Below are positions 9,943 through 18,788 of a stretch of DNA of 64,000 nucleotides, piece after piece. The translations under genes were made by a program, and so were the position numbers. The notes beneath the pieces were generated by a model. It was not told the DNA's origin. It did not search any database and saw only the letters and a program-made list of their open reading frames with translations. Origin of the DNA: Cognatiyoonia koreensis (GTDB taxonomy: Bacteria > Pseudomonadota > Alphaproteobacteria > Rhodobacterales > Rhodobacteraceae); assembly GCF_900109295.1 (NCBI RefSeq), contig NZ_FOIZ01000001.1, positions 1,178,001 through 1,242,000 of the forward strand. Direction: 5' to 3'. Each line of letters opens with the position of its first letter. Position 1 is the stretch's first letter.

Positions 9943-10875
9943 ATGTCCCTGCTCCCTTTCAAGAAGAAAGCAGCCCCGGTAAGTCAGCCAGTCAACCCGG
10001 ACCTTGAGTCATTTCTTGACGGTTATTCCATCGAAGTGATGCCGCGGACGGCTGAGAAAGTCGAAGACTTCAAAGCGCTGTTGCCAGCGGGAACGCGCGT
10101 CTACATCGCCCACATCGAAGGCACGCCGATCGAAGAGATGGTTGCGACTGCCAAACGCCTGAACAACGACGGCTTTAAGGTCATGCCACACTTTCCTGCG
10201 CGCATCATCAAGGACGAAGCGACGCTTGCCGACTGGATCGCCCGTTATCAAGGCGAGGCGGATGTTGAACAGGCCCTGCTCTTGGCCGGCGGTGTCACAA
10301 GCCCACACGGTGATTTTCATTCGTCCATGCAACTTCTTGAAACCGGACTGTTTGACAAGGCAGGCTTCAAACGGCTCCACGTTGCCGGACATCCCGAAGG
10401 CAACAAGGACATCGACCCGGACGGTTCGGACAATAACGTCATGGACGCGCTGCGTTGGAAGGCCAAGTTCAACGAGACGACAGACGCTGAAATGGCACTC
10501 GCGACCCAATTTGCATTCGAGGCCAGGCCGATCATTGCATGGGCAGATGCGATCAAGGACGCTGGCGTCGATCTTCCGATCCATATCGGCATCGCAGGGC
10601 CTGCAAAACTCCAGACACTGATCAAATTTGCCATCGCCTGCGGTGTTGGCCCATCGCTCAAAGTGCTGCAAAAACGCGCGATGGATGTGACAAAACTTCT
10701 GTTGCCCTATGAACCAACCGACGTACTGACCGAATTGGCCGCGCACAAGGCCGCCAACCCCGACTTCAATATCGAACGGGTTCACTTTTTCCCGCTTGGT
10801 GGGATCAAGACCAATGCAGAATGGGCCATCGCCAACGGCGGTGCCTCAACCCAACCCATGAAAGTAGCCGTATGA
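9943..10875 (+). CDS. Methylenetetrahydrofolate reductase-like protein
   Basis: A 310-residue TIM-barrel protein of the MetF-like type found in corrinoid demethylation clusters. It probably interconverts methyl- and methylene-tetrahydrofolate so that methyl groups taken from methylated amines or betaines can be oxidised. The family assignment rests on overall similarity, the HIEGTPIEEM segment and the gene context; it is not the canonical methionine-cycle MetF. The start at 9943 has GGAGG five bases upstream. Its stop overlaps the next ATG (ATGA), indicating translational coupling. Confidence 0.75.
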   Translation: MSLLPFKKKAAPVSQPVNPDLESFLDGYSIEVMPRTAEKVEDFKALLPAGTRVYIAHIEGTPIEEMVATAKRLNNDGFKVMPHFPARIIKDEATLADWIARYQGEADVEQALLLAGGVTSPHGDFHSSMQLLETGLFDKAGFKRLHVAGHPEGNKDIDPDGSDNNVMDALRWKAKFNETTDAEMALATQFAFEARPIIAWADAIKDAGVDLPIHIGIAGPAKLQTLIKFAIACGVGPSLKVLQKRAMDVTKLLLPYEPTDVLTELAAHKAANPDFNIERVHFFPLGGIKTNAEWAIANGGASTQPMKVAV

Positions 10876-11939
10876 CCCGTACCGTCGTCGAATCAAAAAC
10901 AAAGACCGCGATCATAGGGTTTGATCAGCCTTTCTGCGTCATCGGTGAACGGATCAACCCGACCGGGCGCAAGATCCTGAACGAAGAGCTTGAGCGTGGC
11001 GACTTTTCCCGCGTCGAAGCCGATGCACTGGCGCAGGTCGCAGCAGGTGCGAATATCCTTGATATCAACTCCGGTGCGGTTTTCTCCAACAAGATGGCAG
11101 AAGATCCGCGCTATGCTGACAACAACTTCGTCGAACCGACTTTGATGCGCGAATTGGTGCAACGGGTGCAGGCAATCACTGACTGCCCGCTATGTATCGA
11201 CAGCTCTGTCCCAGGTGCACTTGAAAACGGTCTGGCCGCTGCTGAAGGGCGCCCGCTTTTGAACTCTGTCACCGGTGAGGAAGAGCGTCTGGAACTCGTC
11301 CTGCCACTGGTCAAGAAATACAACGTCCCTGTCGTCGCGATTTCGAACGACGACACCGGCATCAGCGAAGACCCGGACGTCCGCTTTGCGGTTGCCAAGA
11401 AGATCGTCGAACGCGCCGCCGATTTCGGCATTCCGGCGCATGACATCGTCGTTGATCCGCTGGTCATGCCCATTGGTGCCATGGGCACAGCCGGTCTGCA
11501 GGTCTTTACATTGGTGCGCCGCCTGCGTGAAGAACTTGGCGTGAACACGACATGCGGTGCATCCAACATCAGCTTCGGTCTGCCAAACCGTCACGGTATC
11601 AACAACGCGTTCCTGCCGATGGCTATGACCGCAGGAATGACCTCGGCCATCATGAATCCCGTGGCCCTGCCCATCGGACCATTGAAGATCGCGGAAAAGA
11701 AGGCAGAAATTGCGGCCGCCGGTATCATTCTGCCCGAAGACATTGATGACGAAACATTCGTCACGCTTTTCAGTATGGGATCTACGAAACCGAAAGCTGG
11801 CTCCGAAATGGAAGCCATTCGGGCCGCCAACTTTCTGACCGACAACGATGCGGGTGGTGGGGAATGGATCCGCTTCAACCGCCCACCGGTCAAGGAAGGT
11901 GAAGGGCGCCAACGCACGGGTCGCCGCCGCCGCGCCTAG
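10872..11939 (+). CDS. Methyltetrahydrofolate:corrinoid methyltransferase (pterin-binding)
   Basis: A 355-residue protein with the dihydropteroate-synthase-like pterin-binding barrel: IGERINPTGRK at the N-terminus, ANILDINSGA, CIDSS and DPLVMPIGA are the strand-end motifs that hold methyl-THF. It transfers a methyl group between tetrahydrofolate and a corrinoid protein. Together with the two genes before it, it fits the THF arm of a demethylation pathway. An odd feature is the extra C-terminal tail ending in RQRTGRRRRA, similar to the tail of the corrinoid activator at 28.2-30.2 kb. The start overlaps the previous stop. Confidence 0.85.
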   Translation: MTRTVVESKTKTAIIGFDQPFCVIGERINPTGRKILNEELERGDFSRVEADALAQVAAGANILDINSGAVFSNKMAEDPRYADNNFVEPTLMRELVQRVQAITDCPLCIDSSVPGALENGLAAAEGRPLLNSVTGEEERLELVLPLVKKYNVPVVAISNDDTGISEDPDVRFAVAKKIVERAADFGIPAHDIVVDPLVMPIGAMGTAGLQVFTLVRRLREELGVNTTCGASNISFGLPNRHGINNAFLPMAMTAGMTSAIMNPVALPIGPLKIAEKKAEIAAAGIILPEDIDDETFVTLFSMGSTKPKAGSEMEAIRAANFLTDNDAGGGEWIRFNRPPVKEGEGRQRTGRRRRA

Positions 11940-11953
11940 AAACCGAAAAACAA

Positions 11954-11995
11954 TCGCGCCAGAGTAAGAGTACTCTGGCGCGACCATAAATTTTT
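11954..11995. terminator. Bidirectional Rho-independent terminator
   Basis: A perfect 13-bp stem (11954-11966 with 11971-11983) closes an AGAG loop. It is followed by ATAAATTTTT on the plus strand and by ATTGTTTTT on the minus strand. It lies between convergent genes (methyltransferase stop 11939, aglK stop 12025) and can end both transcripts. Confidence 0.9.
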
Positions 11996-12024
11996 ATACT
12001 TTTCAGATAATTACGCCACAAAGC

Positions 12025-13116
12025 TCACCGATAGTACAGCGATCTCCCGTTGTGGAAAACCTGGACCTTTTCAGGTGTCGCCATCATGCGCACGGACTTT
12101 CCGCGCAGGTCACCGTGAATGCCCGGCAGTTTTCCAATAACTGCATTGTTGTCTCCGACCTTGTCAAAGTACAGCAATGTGACCTCGCCCAGGGCCTCGG
12201 TGATATTCACCTTTCCTTCGAACAGGTAATTGTCGCCGGTTGTCTCCAGCATATCTTCGGGACGCACGCCGATGTTCACCTTCAGACCCTTGTCAGCGGC
12301 CTGTGTTGGGACTGCTGACTGCGCCATCCCGCCAGCATCAAGCTTGATCACGGTCGTTGGACCAGTGTCGACAATCTCTCCGGACAACAGGTTCATTGCA
12401 GGTGATCCGATGAACTGCGCGACAAACTCGTTCTCGGGACGCTCGTATAGTTCAAGCGGCGTTCCGACCTGTGCGATGCCCTTGTTCGCCAATACGACGA
12501 TACGAGAGGCAAGCGTCATCGCTTCGACCTGGTCGTGGGTAACATAGATCATCGTACTGTCAGGCATTGATTCCTTCAGCTGCGCAATCTCGATCCGCGT
12601 GGCAACGCGCAGTGCCGCGTCCAGGTTCGACAGCGGCTCGTCGAACAAATAAACCTTTGGATCGCGCACGATCGACCGGCCAATGGCGACACGTTGGCGC
12701 TGACCGCCTGACAAGGCTTTGGGTAAGCGATCGAGATACTCGTCAAGTTGCAGGATCTTCGCAGCCCGCCCAACAGCCTCGTCGATTTCCGCCTGTGATT
12801 TCTTGGCCAGCTTTAAGGCAAAGGACATGTTATCGCGGACAGTCATATGCGGATAAAGCGCGTAAGACTGGAAAACCATCGCGATACCGCGCTGTGCGGG
12901 CGGCACATCGTTCACAAGCACGCCATCGATCTCAAGTGTGCCACCGGTAATCTTTTCAAGCCCTGCAATCATTCGCAGCAGCGTGGACTTGCCACACCCC
13001 GAAGGACCGACGAATACAATCAGTTCGCCCTTTTTGATATCCAGATTGATATCCTTGAGGACATCAACCGTCCCACCGTATGTCTTCGCGACATCCTTGA
13101 GTAACAGATCGGCCAT
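12025..13116 (-). CDS. aglK: Alpha-glucoside ABC transporter ATPase
   Basis: A 363-residue MalK/UgpC-type ATPase: Walker A GPSGCGKST (residues 37-45), signature LSGGQRQRVAIGR, Walker B YLFDEPLSNLD, and a C-terminal OB-fold regulatory domain. It energises uptake by AglEFG. It is the last gene of aglE-F-G-A-K, the order described for the alpha-glucoside operon of Sinorhizobium meliloti. A bidirectional terminator follows. Confidence 0.93.
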   Translation of the reverse strand: MADLLLKDVAKTYGGTVDVLKDINLDIKKGELIVFVGPSGCGKSTLLRMIAGLEKITGGTLEIDGVLVNDVPPAQRGIAMVFQSYALYPHMTVRDNMSFALKLAKKSQAEIDEAVGRAAKILQLDEYLDRLPKALSGGQRQRVAIGRSIVRDPKVYLFDEPLSNLDAALRVATRIEIAQLKESMPDSTMIYVTHDQVEAMTLASRIVVLANKGIAQVGTPLELYERPENEFVAQFIGSPAMNLLSGEIVDTGPTTVIKLDAGGMAQSAVPTQAADKGLKVNIGVRPEDMLETTGDNYLFEGKVNITEALGEVTLLYFDKVGDNNAVIGKLPGIHGDLRGKSVRMMATPEKVQVFHNGRSLYYR

Positions 13117-13128
13117 CGTTTCCCCCTC

Positions 13129-14775
13129 TTATTGCTGAAGTGCCAGGCATACCTGCCATGGCCCCAGATGCAGTTTTCCATCCGCAGAGACATGGGCGCT
13201 GCCCAGTTCTGCGCCAATCGGCGTCCAATTTCCTTCAGGCAGTTCAAAATCGGATGGCGTATCGCTGATATTGAACACGCAGAATATGTTCTGCCCATCG
13301 TGAGATCGCGTAAAATAGATGACATCACCCGCAGCCTTCAGACCGTCATGTGCCCCGATAGAGAGGGCCGGATGTGTATGTCGGAAGTGGATCGCTCGGC
13401 GATAGTGGTGCAGCAGGGCGGCGGGATTATCTTCTTGCGCCTCAACTGACAGGCCAAGATGTTCTGATGCGACCGGCAACCACGGGCGTGTGTCCGAGAA
13501 ACCGCCATTCTGGTTATCCGATTGCCAGACCATGGGCGTGCGGCATCCGTCGCGTCCTTTGAATTTCGGCCAGAACTCAATGCCATAGGGGTCCTGAAGA
13601 TCATCAAAGTGCACATCCGCTTCGGGAAGGCCCAATTCCTCGCCCTGATACAGGCAAACAGACCCACGCAGGCACATGATCAATGTCGCAAACATGCGCT
13701 GGGCCGCGGGAGAGAGGTTCCAGCGCGACGCATGGCGTTCGACATCGTGGTTTGAAAAGGCCCAGCAGGCCCAACCATCGGCAGCGACGCGGTCAACGTC
13801 TTGCATCACTTCAACGATCCGCTTCGCAGTGGGCTGGGTTTTGGACAAGAATTCGAAGGCATAGCACATCTGCATCAGATCATCGCCGGCGGTATATTCA
13901 CCCATGATCTCAAGCCCGCGCTGGGCATCACCCACTTCGCCAACCGCAGCTGCTCCAAACGGTTCCATCACTGCGCGCAGACGACGCAAGAACGCAAGGT
14001 TCTCGGGCCTGTTCTTGTCGTACAGGTGTTCTTGATGGTTATAGGGATTCACCGATGGTGCGATCGTGGCGTTTCGTTGGTCCGGTGGCAGTGCGGGATT
14101 GTTCCGCAACTGATCATCATGAAAATAGAAATTGATCGTATCCAGCCGAAAACCATCCACCCCGCGATTAAGCCAGAACAAGGCAACGTCCAGCAATGCG
14201 TTCTGAACGTCTGGGGTGTGGAAATTCAAATCGGGCTGTGATGTCAGGAAGTTATGCAGATAATACTGCTCCCTGTTGCTATCCCACTGCCAGCCGGACC
14301 CGCCAAAGATGGACAACCAGTTTGTTGGCGGCGTGCCATCCGGTTTCGGATCGGCCCAGACATACCAGTCAGCCTTGGCATTCGACTTGTCGGCGCGGCT
14401 TTCCTTGAACCACGGATGCTGGTCAGATGTGTGCGATAGAACCAGATCGATCATCACGCGGACGCCAAAGCGGTGCGCTGTTTCGACGACTGCATCAAAG
14501 TCGGCCAACGTCCCGAACATCGGATCGACGTCGCAATAGTCGCTGACATCATAGCCGAAGTCTTTCATCGGTGACTTGAAGAACGGCGATATCCAGATCG
14601 CATCGACTCCAAGCGAAGCGATATAGGGCAAACGCTGCACGATCCCCAGCAAATCGCCCACGCCATCACCGTTACTGTCCTGATAGCTGCGCGGATAGAT
14701 CTGATAGATCACCGCACCGCGCCACCAGTCCTTTTCGACGGCATTATCCATTGCTTGGGCCACGGCCACACTCAT
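13129..14775 (-). CDS. aglA: GH13 alpha-glucosidase
   Basis: A 548-residue cytoplasmic GH13 enzyme that hydrolyses imported alpha-glucosides to glucose. The catalytic triad is visible: nucleophile D212 in DGFRLDTINF, acid/base E281 in VGEVGD, and D345 in FSNHDVERH. The N-terminal YQIYPRSYQDSNGDGVGDL pattern is typical of oligo-1,6-glucosidase/alpha-glucosidase relatives. It sits inside the transporter operon between aglG and aglK, so imported sugar meets it directly. There is no signal peptide. Confidence 0.93.
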   Translation of the reverse strand: MSVAVAQAMDNAVEKDWWRGAVIYQIYPRSYQDSNGDGVGDLLGIVQRLPYIASLGVDAIWISPFFKSPMKDFGYDVSDYCDVDPMFGTLADFDAVVETAHRFGVRVMIDLVLSHTSDQHPWFKESRADKSNAKADWYVWADPKPDGTPPTNWLSIFGGSGWQWDSNREQYYLHNFLTSQPDLNFHTPDVQNALLDVALFWLNRGVDGFRLDTINFYFHDDQLRNNPALPPDQRNATIAPSVNPYNHQEHLYDKNRPENLAFLRRLRAVMEPFGAAAVGEVGDAQRGLEIMGEYTAGDDLMQMCYAFEFLSKTQPTAKRIVEVMQDVDRVAADGWACWAFSNHDVERHASRWNLSPAAQRMFATLIMCLRGSVCLYQGEELGLPEADVHFDDLQDPYGIEFWPKFKGRDGCRTPMVWQSDNQNGGFSDTRPWLPVASEHLGLSVEAQEDNPAALLHHYRRAIHFRHTHPALSIGAHDGLKAAGDVIYFTRSHDGQNIFCVFNISDTPSDFELPEGNWTPIGAELGSAHVSADGKLHLGPWQVCLALQQ

Positions 14776-14787
14776 CGAAGTTCGTCC

Positions 14788-15942
14788 TTATTTCACAGAG
14801 CCGGCCAACAAACCGCGCACAAGGTATTTTTGCATTGCAAAGAAAACCACCAGCGGCACCGCAATCGAAACGAAAGCAGCCGTCGCAAGGATTTCCCAGT
14901 TACCACCACGCGTTCCGAGCAGTTCCACAATCTGGTTGGTCATGACCGTCGTCTGACCGGTCGCGTCGATCAGGAACACCTTGGCGACAAGAAGATCATT
15001 CCACGTCCACAGGAACTGGAAGATCGCAAATGACGCAAGTGCCGGGAATGACAGGGGCAGAATGATCTTCGTGAAGATCTGGAAATCTGTCGCACCGTCA
15101 ACCTTGGCGTTCTCGATGATGTCACGTGGCAACCCGACCATGTAATTTCGCAGCAGATACACCGCGAGCGGCAAGCCAAAGCCGGTGTGCGCAAGCCAGG
15201 TACCCAAGTAGCCCTTCCCGATCCCAATCTCGAGATGCAGCTTCAACAGGGGGATCAGCGCCAATTGAAGGGGGACGACCAAAAGGCCCACAATAGTCGC
15301 AATAAGCAAGGCACGGCCCGGGAAATCCATCCATGCCAATGCGTAGGCAGCAAAGGCGGCGATAACGATCGGGATAATCGTTGCCGGGATTGTCACCGTC
15401 AGCGTGTTGAAAAACGCTTTGGCCATACTGTCGCTTGAATTTCCATCGATCAGGACGTTGCGATAATTGGCCGTCGTGAACTCCGGCGGAGAAACCGCCG
15501 TCACAAAGACACGCTGACCACGTCCCGACATTTCTACGGGACTCGTCTGGACATAATCGCCGTTGACCTCCACCGTGATCGTCGCGCCATCGCCAAGATC
15601 AGCCGTTTCACCGGGCTGATACGCGCCAATGTCACGCGACGACGTACCCCAGGCGTTGATCTCAGCGGCACCGGCCTCCCCGTACAGATTGCCGCGAATG
15701 ACATAAACGCCGTCTTCTTGGACCTGTACGCCCTCGTCATCCGGGTCAGCGGCGCGCAATGTCGCATTCTGTTCGGACGCGGACAGCGCGGACCACCAGC
15801 CCGAACCGGAAATCTGGTCAGCGGTCCGGAATGAGGACACAAACAAACCGACGGTCGGAAATAGCCAGAGCATCACCAACAGGACGACCGAGATCTGAAC
15901 TGCCCACTGAAGGCCCGACTTCGTTCCAGCAATGCTATCCAT
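14788..15942 (-). CDS. aglG: Alpha-glucoside ABC transporter permease AglG
   Basis: A 384-residue permease. After the first membrane helix (about residues 15-35) it has a long periplasmic insertion of roughly 140 residues, a known AglG feature, then five helices and the EAA loop (ENAKVDGATDFQIFTKIILPL). It forms the membrane channel together with AglF. Its start overlaps the aglF stop by one base. Confidence 0.92.
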   Translation of the reverse strand: MDSIAGTKSGLQWAVQISVVLLVMLWLFPTVGLFVSSFRTADQISGSGWWSALSASEQNATLRAADPDDEGVQVQEDGVYVIRGNLYGEAGAAEINAWGTSSRDIGAYQPGETADLGDGATITVEVNGDYVQTSPVEMSGRGQRVFVTAVSPPEFTTANYRNVLIDGNSSDSMAKAFFNTLTVTIPATIIPIVIAAFAAYALAWMDFPGRALLIATIVGLLVVPLQLALIPLLKLHLEIGIGKGYLGTWLAHTGFGLPLAVYLLRNYMVGLPRDIIENAKVDGATDFQIFTKIILPLSFPALASFAIFQFLWTWNDLLVAKVFLIDATGQTTVMTNQIVELLGTRGGNWEILATAAFVSIAVPLVVFFAMQKYLVRGLLAGSVK

Positions 15943-17171
15943 TACTTCATCTCCTTGCGGGCGTTATAGACGTTCCAGATCAGGATCGGACTGACCAGCA
16001 GCATGATAATCATCGCGGATGCTGATCCGACCCCCCAGTCATTGGCACGGAACAGCTTGTCGAACATGTAGTTGGCAAGAACCTGTGTTTCCCATTGGCC
16101 ATTGGTCATGGCAAACACGATGTCAAAGACCTTCAGAACAACCAGCGTGATCGTCGTCCAGACCACGACGATGGTTCCGGCAATTTGCGGCATCTTGATC
16201 TTGAAGAATACCTGAAACGGATTTGCTCCATCGACGATAGCGGCCTCGATCGTTTCCTCTGGAATACCCCGCAACGCAGCAGACAGGATCACCATTGCAA
16301 AACCGGTCTGGATCCAGATCAAAACAACCATCAGCAAGAATGAATTCCAGCCCGGAATTGTCAGCCATTGCTGCGGTTCACCATACGGGTGGACAGCCGT
16401 GAACGCGCCAATACCAAGGCGAACAAACTGGATCGCGATGATGACAAGGATCAAAATCGCAAGTCCGCGCAAAACAACACCGCCTTTTTCCATGATCGAC
16501 CTGAATAGGCTGTAACCAACGAACAGAGCCGCACCCGCAGCACTGAACATCAGCAGGCCCGGTATCAGACGCAGGAAAATGAACGATCCACTGCCACCTT
16601 CGAATTGAAGCCAGACCGCGTTCATCACGCCGATCTGCGCTTGGTCGACCGGACGGGTGTCGTAAATCAGTTTGAAAATGACGGCAGCACCAACGAACGA
16701 AATCGCCATGGGCATAAAGATCAGCGCCTTGGCGATCGAACCCCATGCGATACGGTCGGTCAACTGCGCGACAAGCAAACCAAATGCGGTCGACGCGGCA
16801 GGCACGATAATCAGCCACAGCATGTTATTGCGCATGGCTTCCCAGAATTTTTCTTCGCCGAACATCTGTGAATAGTTTGCGAAGCCGACAAAGACATTCA
16901 CGCTTTCACCGTTGATCGTCTGACGTTCCGTGACAGAATACCACAGCGTCGCGACAACGGGGTAAGCAAGGTAAAGCCCAAGGGCGATAAGCGCAGGGGC
17001 CAAAAACAGCCAGGGCCGGATCATATTTGCGCGGTTGATGTTCCGACCTGCGTTCTCGCCCTTTGCGGGGAACAGCACATGATCAAGGAACTGGTTCGAA
17101 AGATAAAAATAGGCGAGGCAACCGCCAACACCGACAACAATGGTAATCAGACCTAGTAGTGCAGCTTCCAT
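15942..17171 (-). CDS. aglF: Alpha-glucoside ABC transporter permease AglF
   Basis: A 409-residue MalF-like permease with many hydrophobic helices, an N-terminal anchor helix and the EAA loop (EETIEAAIVDGANPFQVFFK). It pairs with AglG. It is separated from the upstream aglE by 101 bases containing a terminator-like hairpin, so it is probably expressed below the binding protein. Confidence 0.92.
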   Translation of the reverse strand: MEAALLGLITIVVGVGGCLAYFYLSNQFLDHVLFPAKGENAGRNINRANMIRPWLFLAPALIALGLYLAYPVVATLWYSVTERQTINGESVNVFVGFANYSQMFGEEKFWEAMRNNMLWLIIVPAASTAFGLLVAQLTDRIAWGSIAKALIFMPMAISFVGAAVIFKLIYDTRPVDQAQIGVMNAVWLQFEGGSGSFIFLRLIPGLLMFSAAGAALFVGYSLFRSIMEKGGVVLRGLAILILVIIAIQFVRLGIGAFTAVHPYGEPQQWLTIPGWNSFLLMVVLIWIQTGFAMVILSAALRGIPEETIEAAIVDGANPFQVFFKIKMPQIAGTIVVVWTTITLVVLKVFDIVFAMTNGQWETQVLANYMFDKLFRANDWGVGSASAMIIMLLVSPILIWNVYNARKEMK

Positions 17172-17230
17172 CGTGCGTCCCCCCCCGAACGTATGAGATT
17201 TCAGCGACAGGCTCCTCCGTCAGCCCATCG

Positions 17231-17259
17231 AAAACGGCCCCCACCCAAGTGGAGGCCGT
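17231..17259 (-). terminator. Intercistronic hairpin between aglE and aglF (leaky terminator)
   Basis: On the minus strand an 11-position stem with one mismatch and a four-base loop (17234-17259) is followed by TTTT. It begins 13 bases after the aglE stop. The position suggests partial termination or 3'-end protection, giving excess binding protein over permease. Confidence 0.65.
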
Positions 17260-17272
17260 AAGTCTTGCAAGA

Positions 17273-18538
17273 TTACTTGAGCGAGTCCCAAGAAGACTGG
17301 ATACCAGCTGCGACTTCGGCGGCGTCCTTGCCACCGGCATAGTCCACCATACCAGTCCAGAACGATCCTGCACCAACACCGCCAGGCATCAGGTCGGAAC
17401 CGTCAAACCGGAACGTTGTCGCGGCAAGCAAGATGTCGTTCATCTTGGCAGTTGCCTCATCTGCGAACTTCGAATTGTCGACGCCTTTCAGTGGTGTCAG
17501 GAAACCACCTTCGGCCATCCAGATTTCATGCGCATCCGTGGTTTGGAGATAGGCAATCAGATCGTGTGCAGCTTCATTCTCGTTCGTGATAGCCCACAGT
17601 GTGCCAGCACCAAGTACAGGCGCGCCTAGGTCTTTTTCTGCGTAAGCTGGGAAGTAGAAGAAGTCAGCATCCTCGCCCACGACTGTTCCCTCAGGGAAGA
17701 AGGCAGGAATGAACGACGCCTGACGGTGCATGTAGCACTGTGGCGGCGAGCTGAACAAACCCTTCGGGCTATCGCGGAAGTCTGTCGATGCAACAGCACC
17801 TGCACCACCGGCAACATAGTCATCGTTGCGCGCGAATGCGCCAAATTCCTCGATCGCAGCCACGACTTCTGGTGCATCGAACGGCATTTCGTTCGCAACC
17901 CAAGCGTCATAGACTTCCGGAGACTGCGTGCGCAGCATCATGTCTTCAACCCAGTCAGTCGCCGGCCAACCCGTTGCGGCACCGGAACCCAGACCAATAC
18001 ACCAAGGTGTGCCGCCATCTGCGACGATCTGATCTGTCAGCGCCTTGAGCTCTTCCATCGACTCAGGGATTTCATAGCCTGCGTCTTCAAAGTTCTCTGG
18101 GCTGTACCAGACCAGCGACTTCACATCGACTTTGTAGAAGAAACCATAAAGGTTATCTTCACCGTTCTCGTCCGCATATGTGCCCAGATCGACCCATGAC
18201 GAACCCGCCGCATAGTTCTCGTTGACCCAATCGCCGGTGCCGTCCTTCAGTGGTGTCAGAAAACCACGGCTCGCCATGTCTGACGCCAGACCCGGCTGCG
18301 GGAACACCGCCACGTTAGGGGCAGAGCCCGCTTCGGCGTCGATCATGATCTGCTGTTCAAAGCTGTCAGACCCGACGTAGCGGACGTCATGACCGGACTT
18401 TTCGGCAAAGTCGGCCAGTACCTTTTCGACCGTTTCCTGGTCGGGCCCAAGCCATGGGCCAAATACTGTCACCTGTTCCGCCTGGGCAGCTGCGCCCAAA
18501 GCAACCGTTGCCACTGTGGCATACAGTTTCATCTTCAT
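17273..18538 (-). CDS. aglE: Alpha-glucoside-binding periplasmic protein
   Basis: A 421-residue extracellular solute-binding protein (family 1) with a Sec signal peptide at about residues 1-20 (cleavage after AQA) and the mature start EQVTVFGPW. It binds glucosides in the periplasm and delivers them to AglFG. It is the first gene of the operon. Upstream lie a TTGACA -35 element (18651-18656 on the minus strand) and a palindromic LacI-type operator, so AglR repression at or just after the transcription start is likely. Confidence 0.92.
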   Translation of the reverse strand: MKMKLYATVATVALGAAAQAEQVTVFGPWLGPDQETVEKVLADFAEKSGHDVRYVGSDSFEQQIMIDAEAGSAPNVAVFPQPGLASDMASRGFLTPLKDGTGDWVNENYAAGSSWVDLGTYADENGEDNLYGFFYKVDVKSLVWYSPENFEDAGYEIPESMEELKALTDQIVADGGTPWCIGLGSGAATGWPATDWVEDMMLRTQSPEVYDAWVANEMPFDAPEVVAAIEEFGAFARNDDYVAGGAGAVASTDFRDSPKGLFSSPPQCYMHRQASFIPAFFPEGTVVGEDADFFYFPAYAEKDLGAPVLGAGTLWAITNENEAAHDLIAYLQTTDAHEIWMAEGGFLTPLKGVDNSKFADEATAKMNDILLAATTFRFDGSDLMPGGVGAGSFWTGMVDYAGGKDAAEVAAGIQSSWDSLK

Positions 18539-18605
18539 TAGAATATCCTCCCAAATGTGGACCCAACATAGCCCACGCTTTCCCTTCTTGCACCCGGAAT
18601 CAAGC

Positions 18606-18617
18606 CAAAGCGCTTTG
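18606..18617. promoter_or_regulatory. LacI-type operator upstream of aglE
   Basis: CAAAGCGCTTTG is a perfect 12-base palindrome with the central CG typical of LacI-family operators. It lies about 70 bases before aglE and roughly 35 bases downstream of a consensus TTGACA -35, where a repressor would block initiation. AglR is the likely binder. Confidence 0.7.
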
Positions 18618-18763
18618 AAGCTGACTTAGCTTCCCGTATTCCCTCGCGCCTGTCAACTACGCAGTTTCCGGCAGAAAAAACTTTGATATTCTCTGAAATA
18701 ACAGTACTGAAACGATTACGATGCCATTTCCATGCTTAAAATGGGCACCGAGATATAAACACT

Positions 18764-18775
18764 AAAAGCGCTTTG
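18764..18775. promoter_or_regulatory. LacI-type operator upstream of aglR
   Basis: The core AAAGCGCTTT (18765-18774) is identical to that at aglE, 158 bases away. It lies between a TATAAA -10-like hexamer (18754-18759) and the aglR start codon, so AglR probably represses its own operon. Two sites could also support looping. Confidence 0.7.
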
Positions 18776-18788
18776 AATTCAGCCGGAT

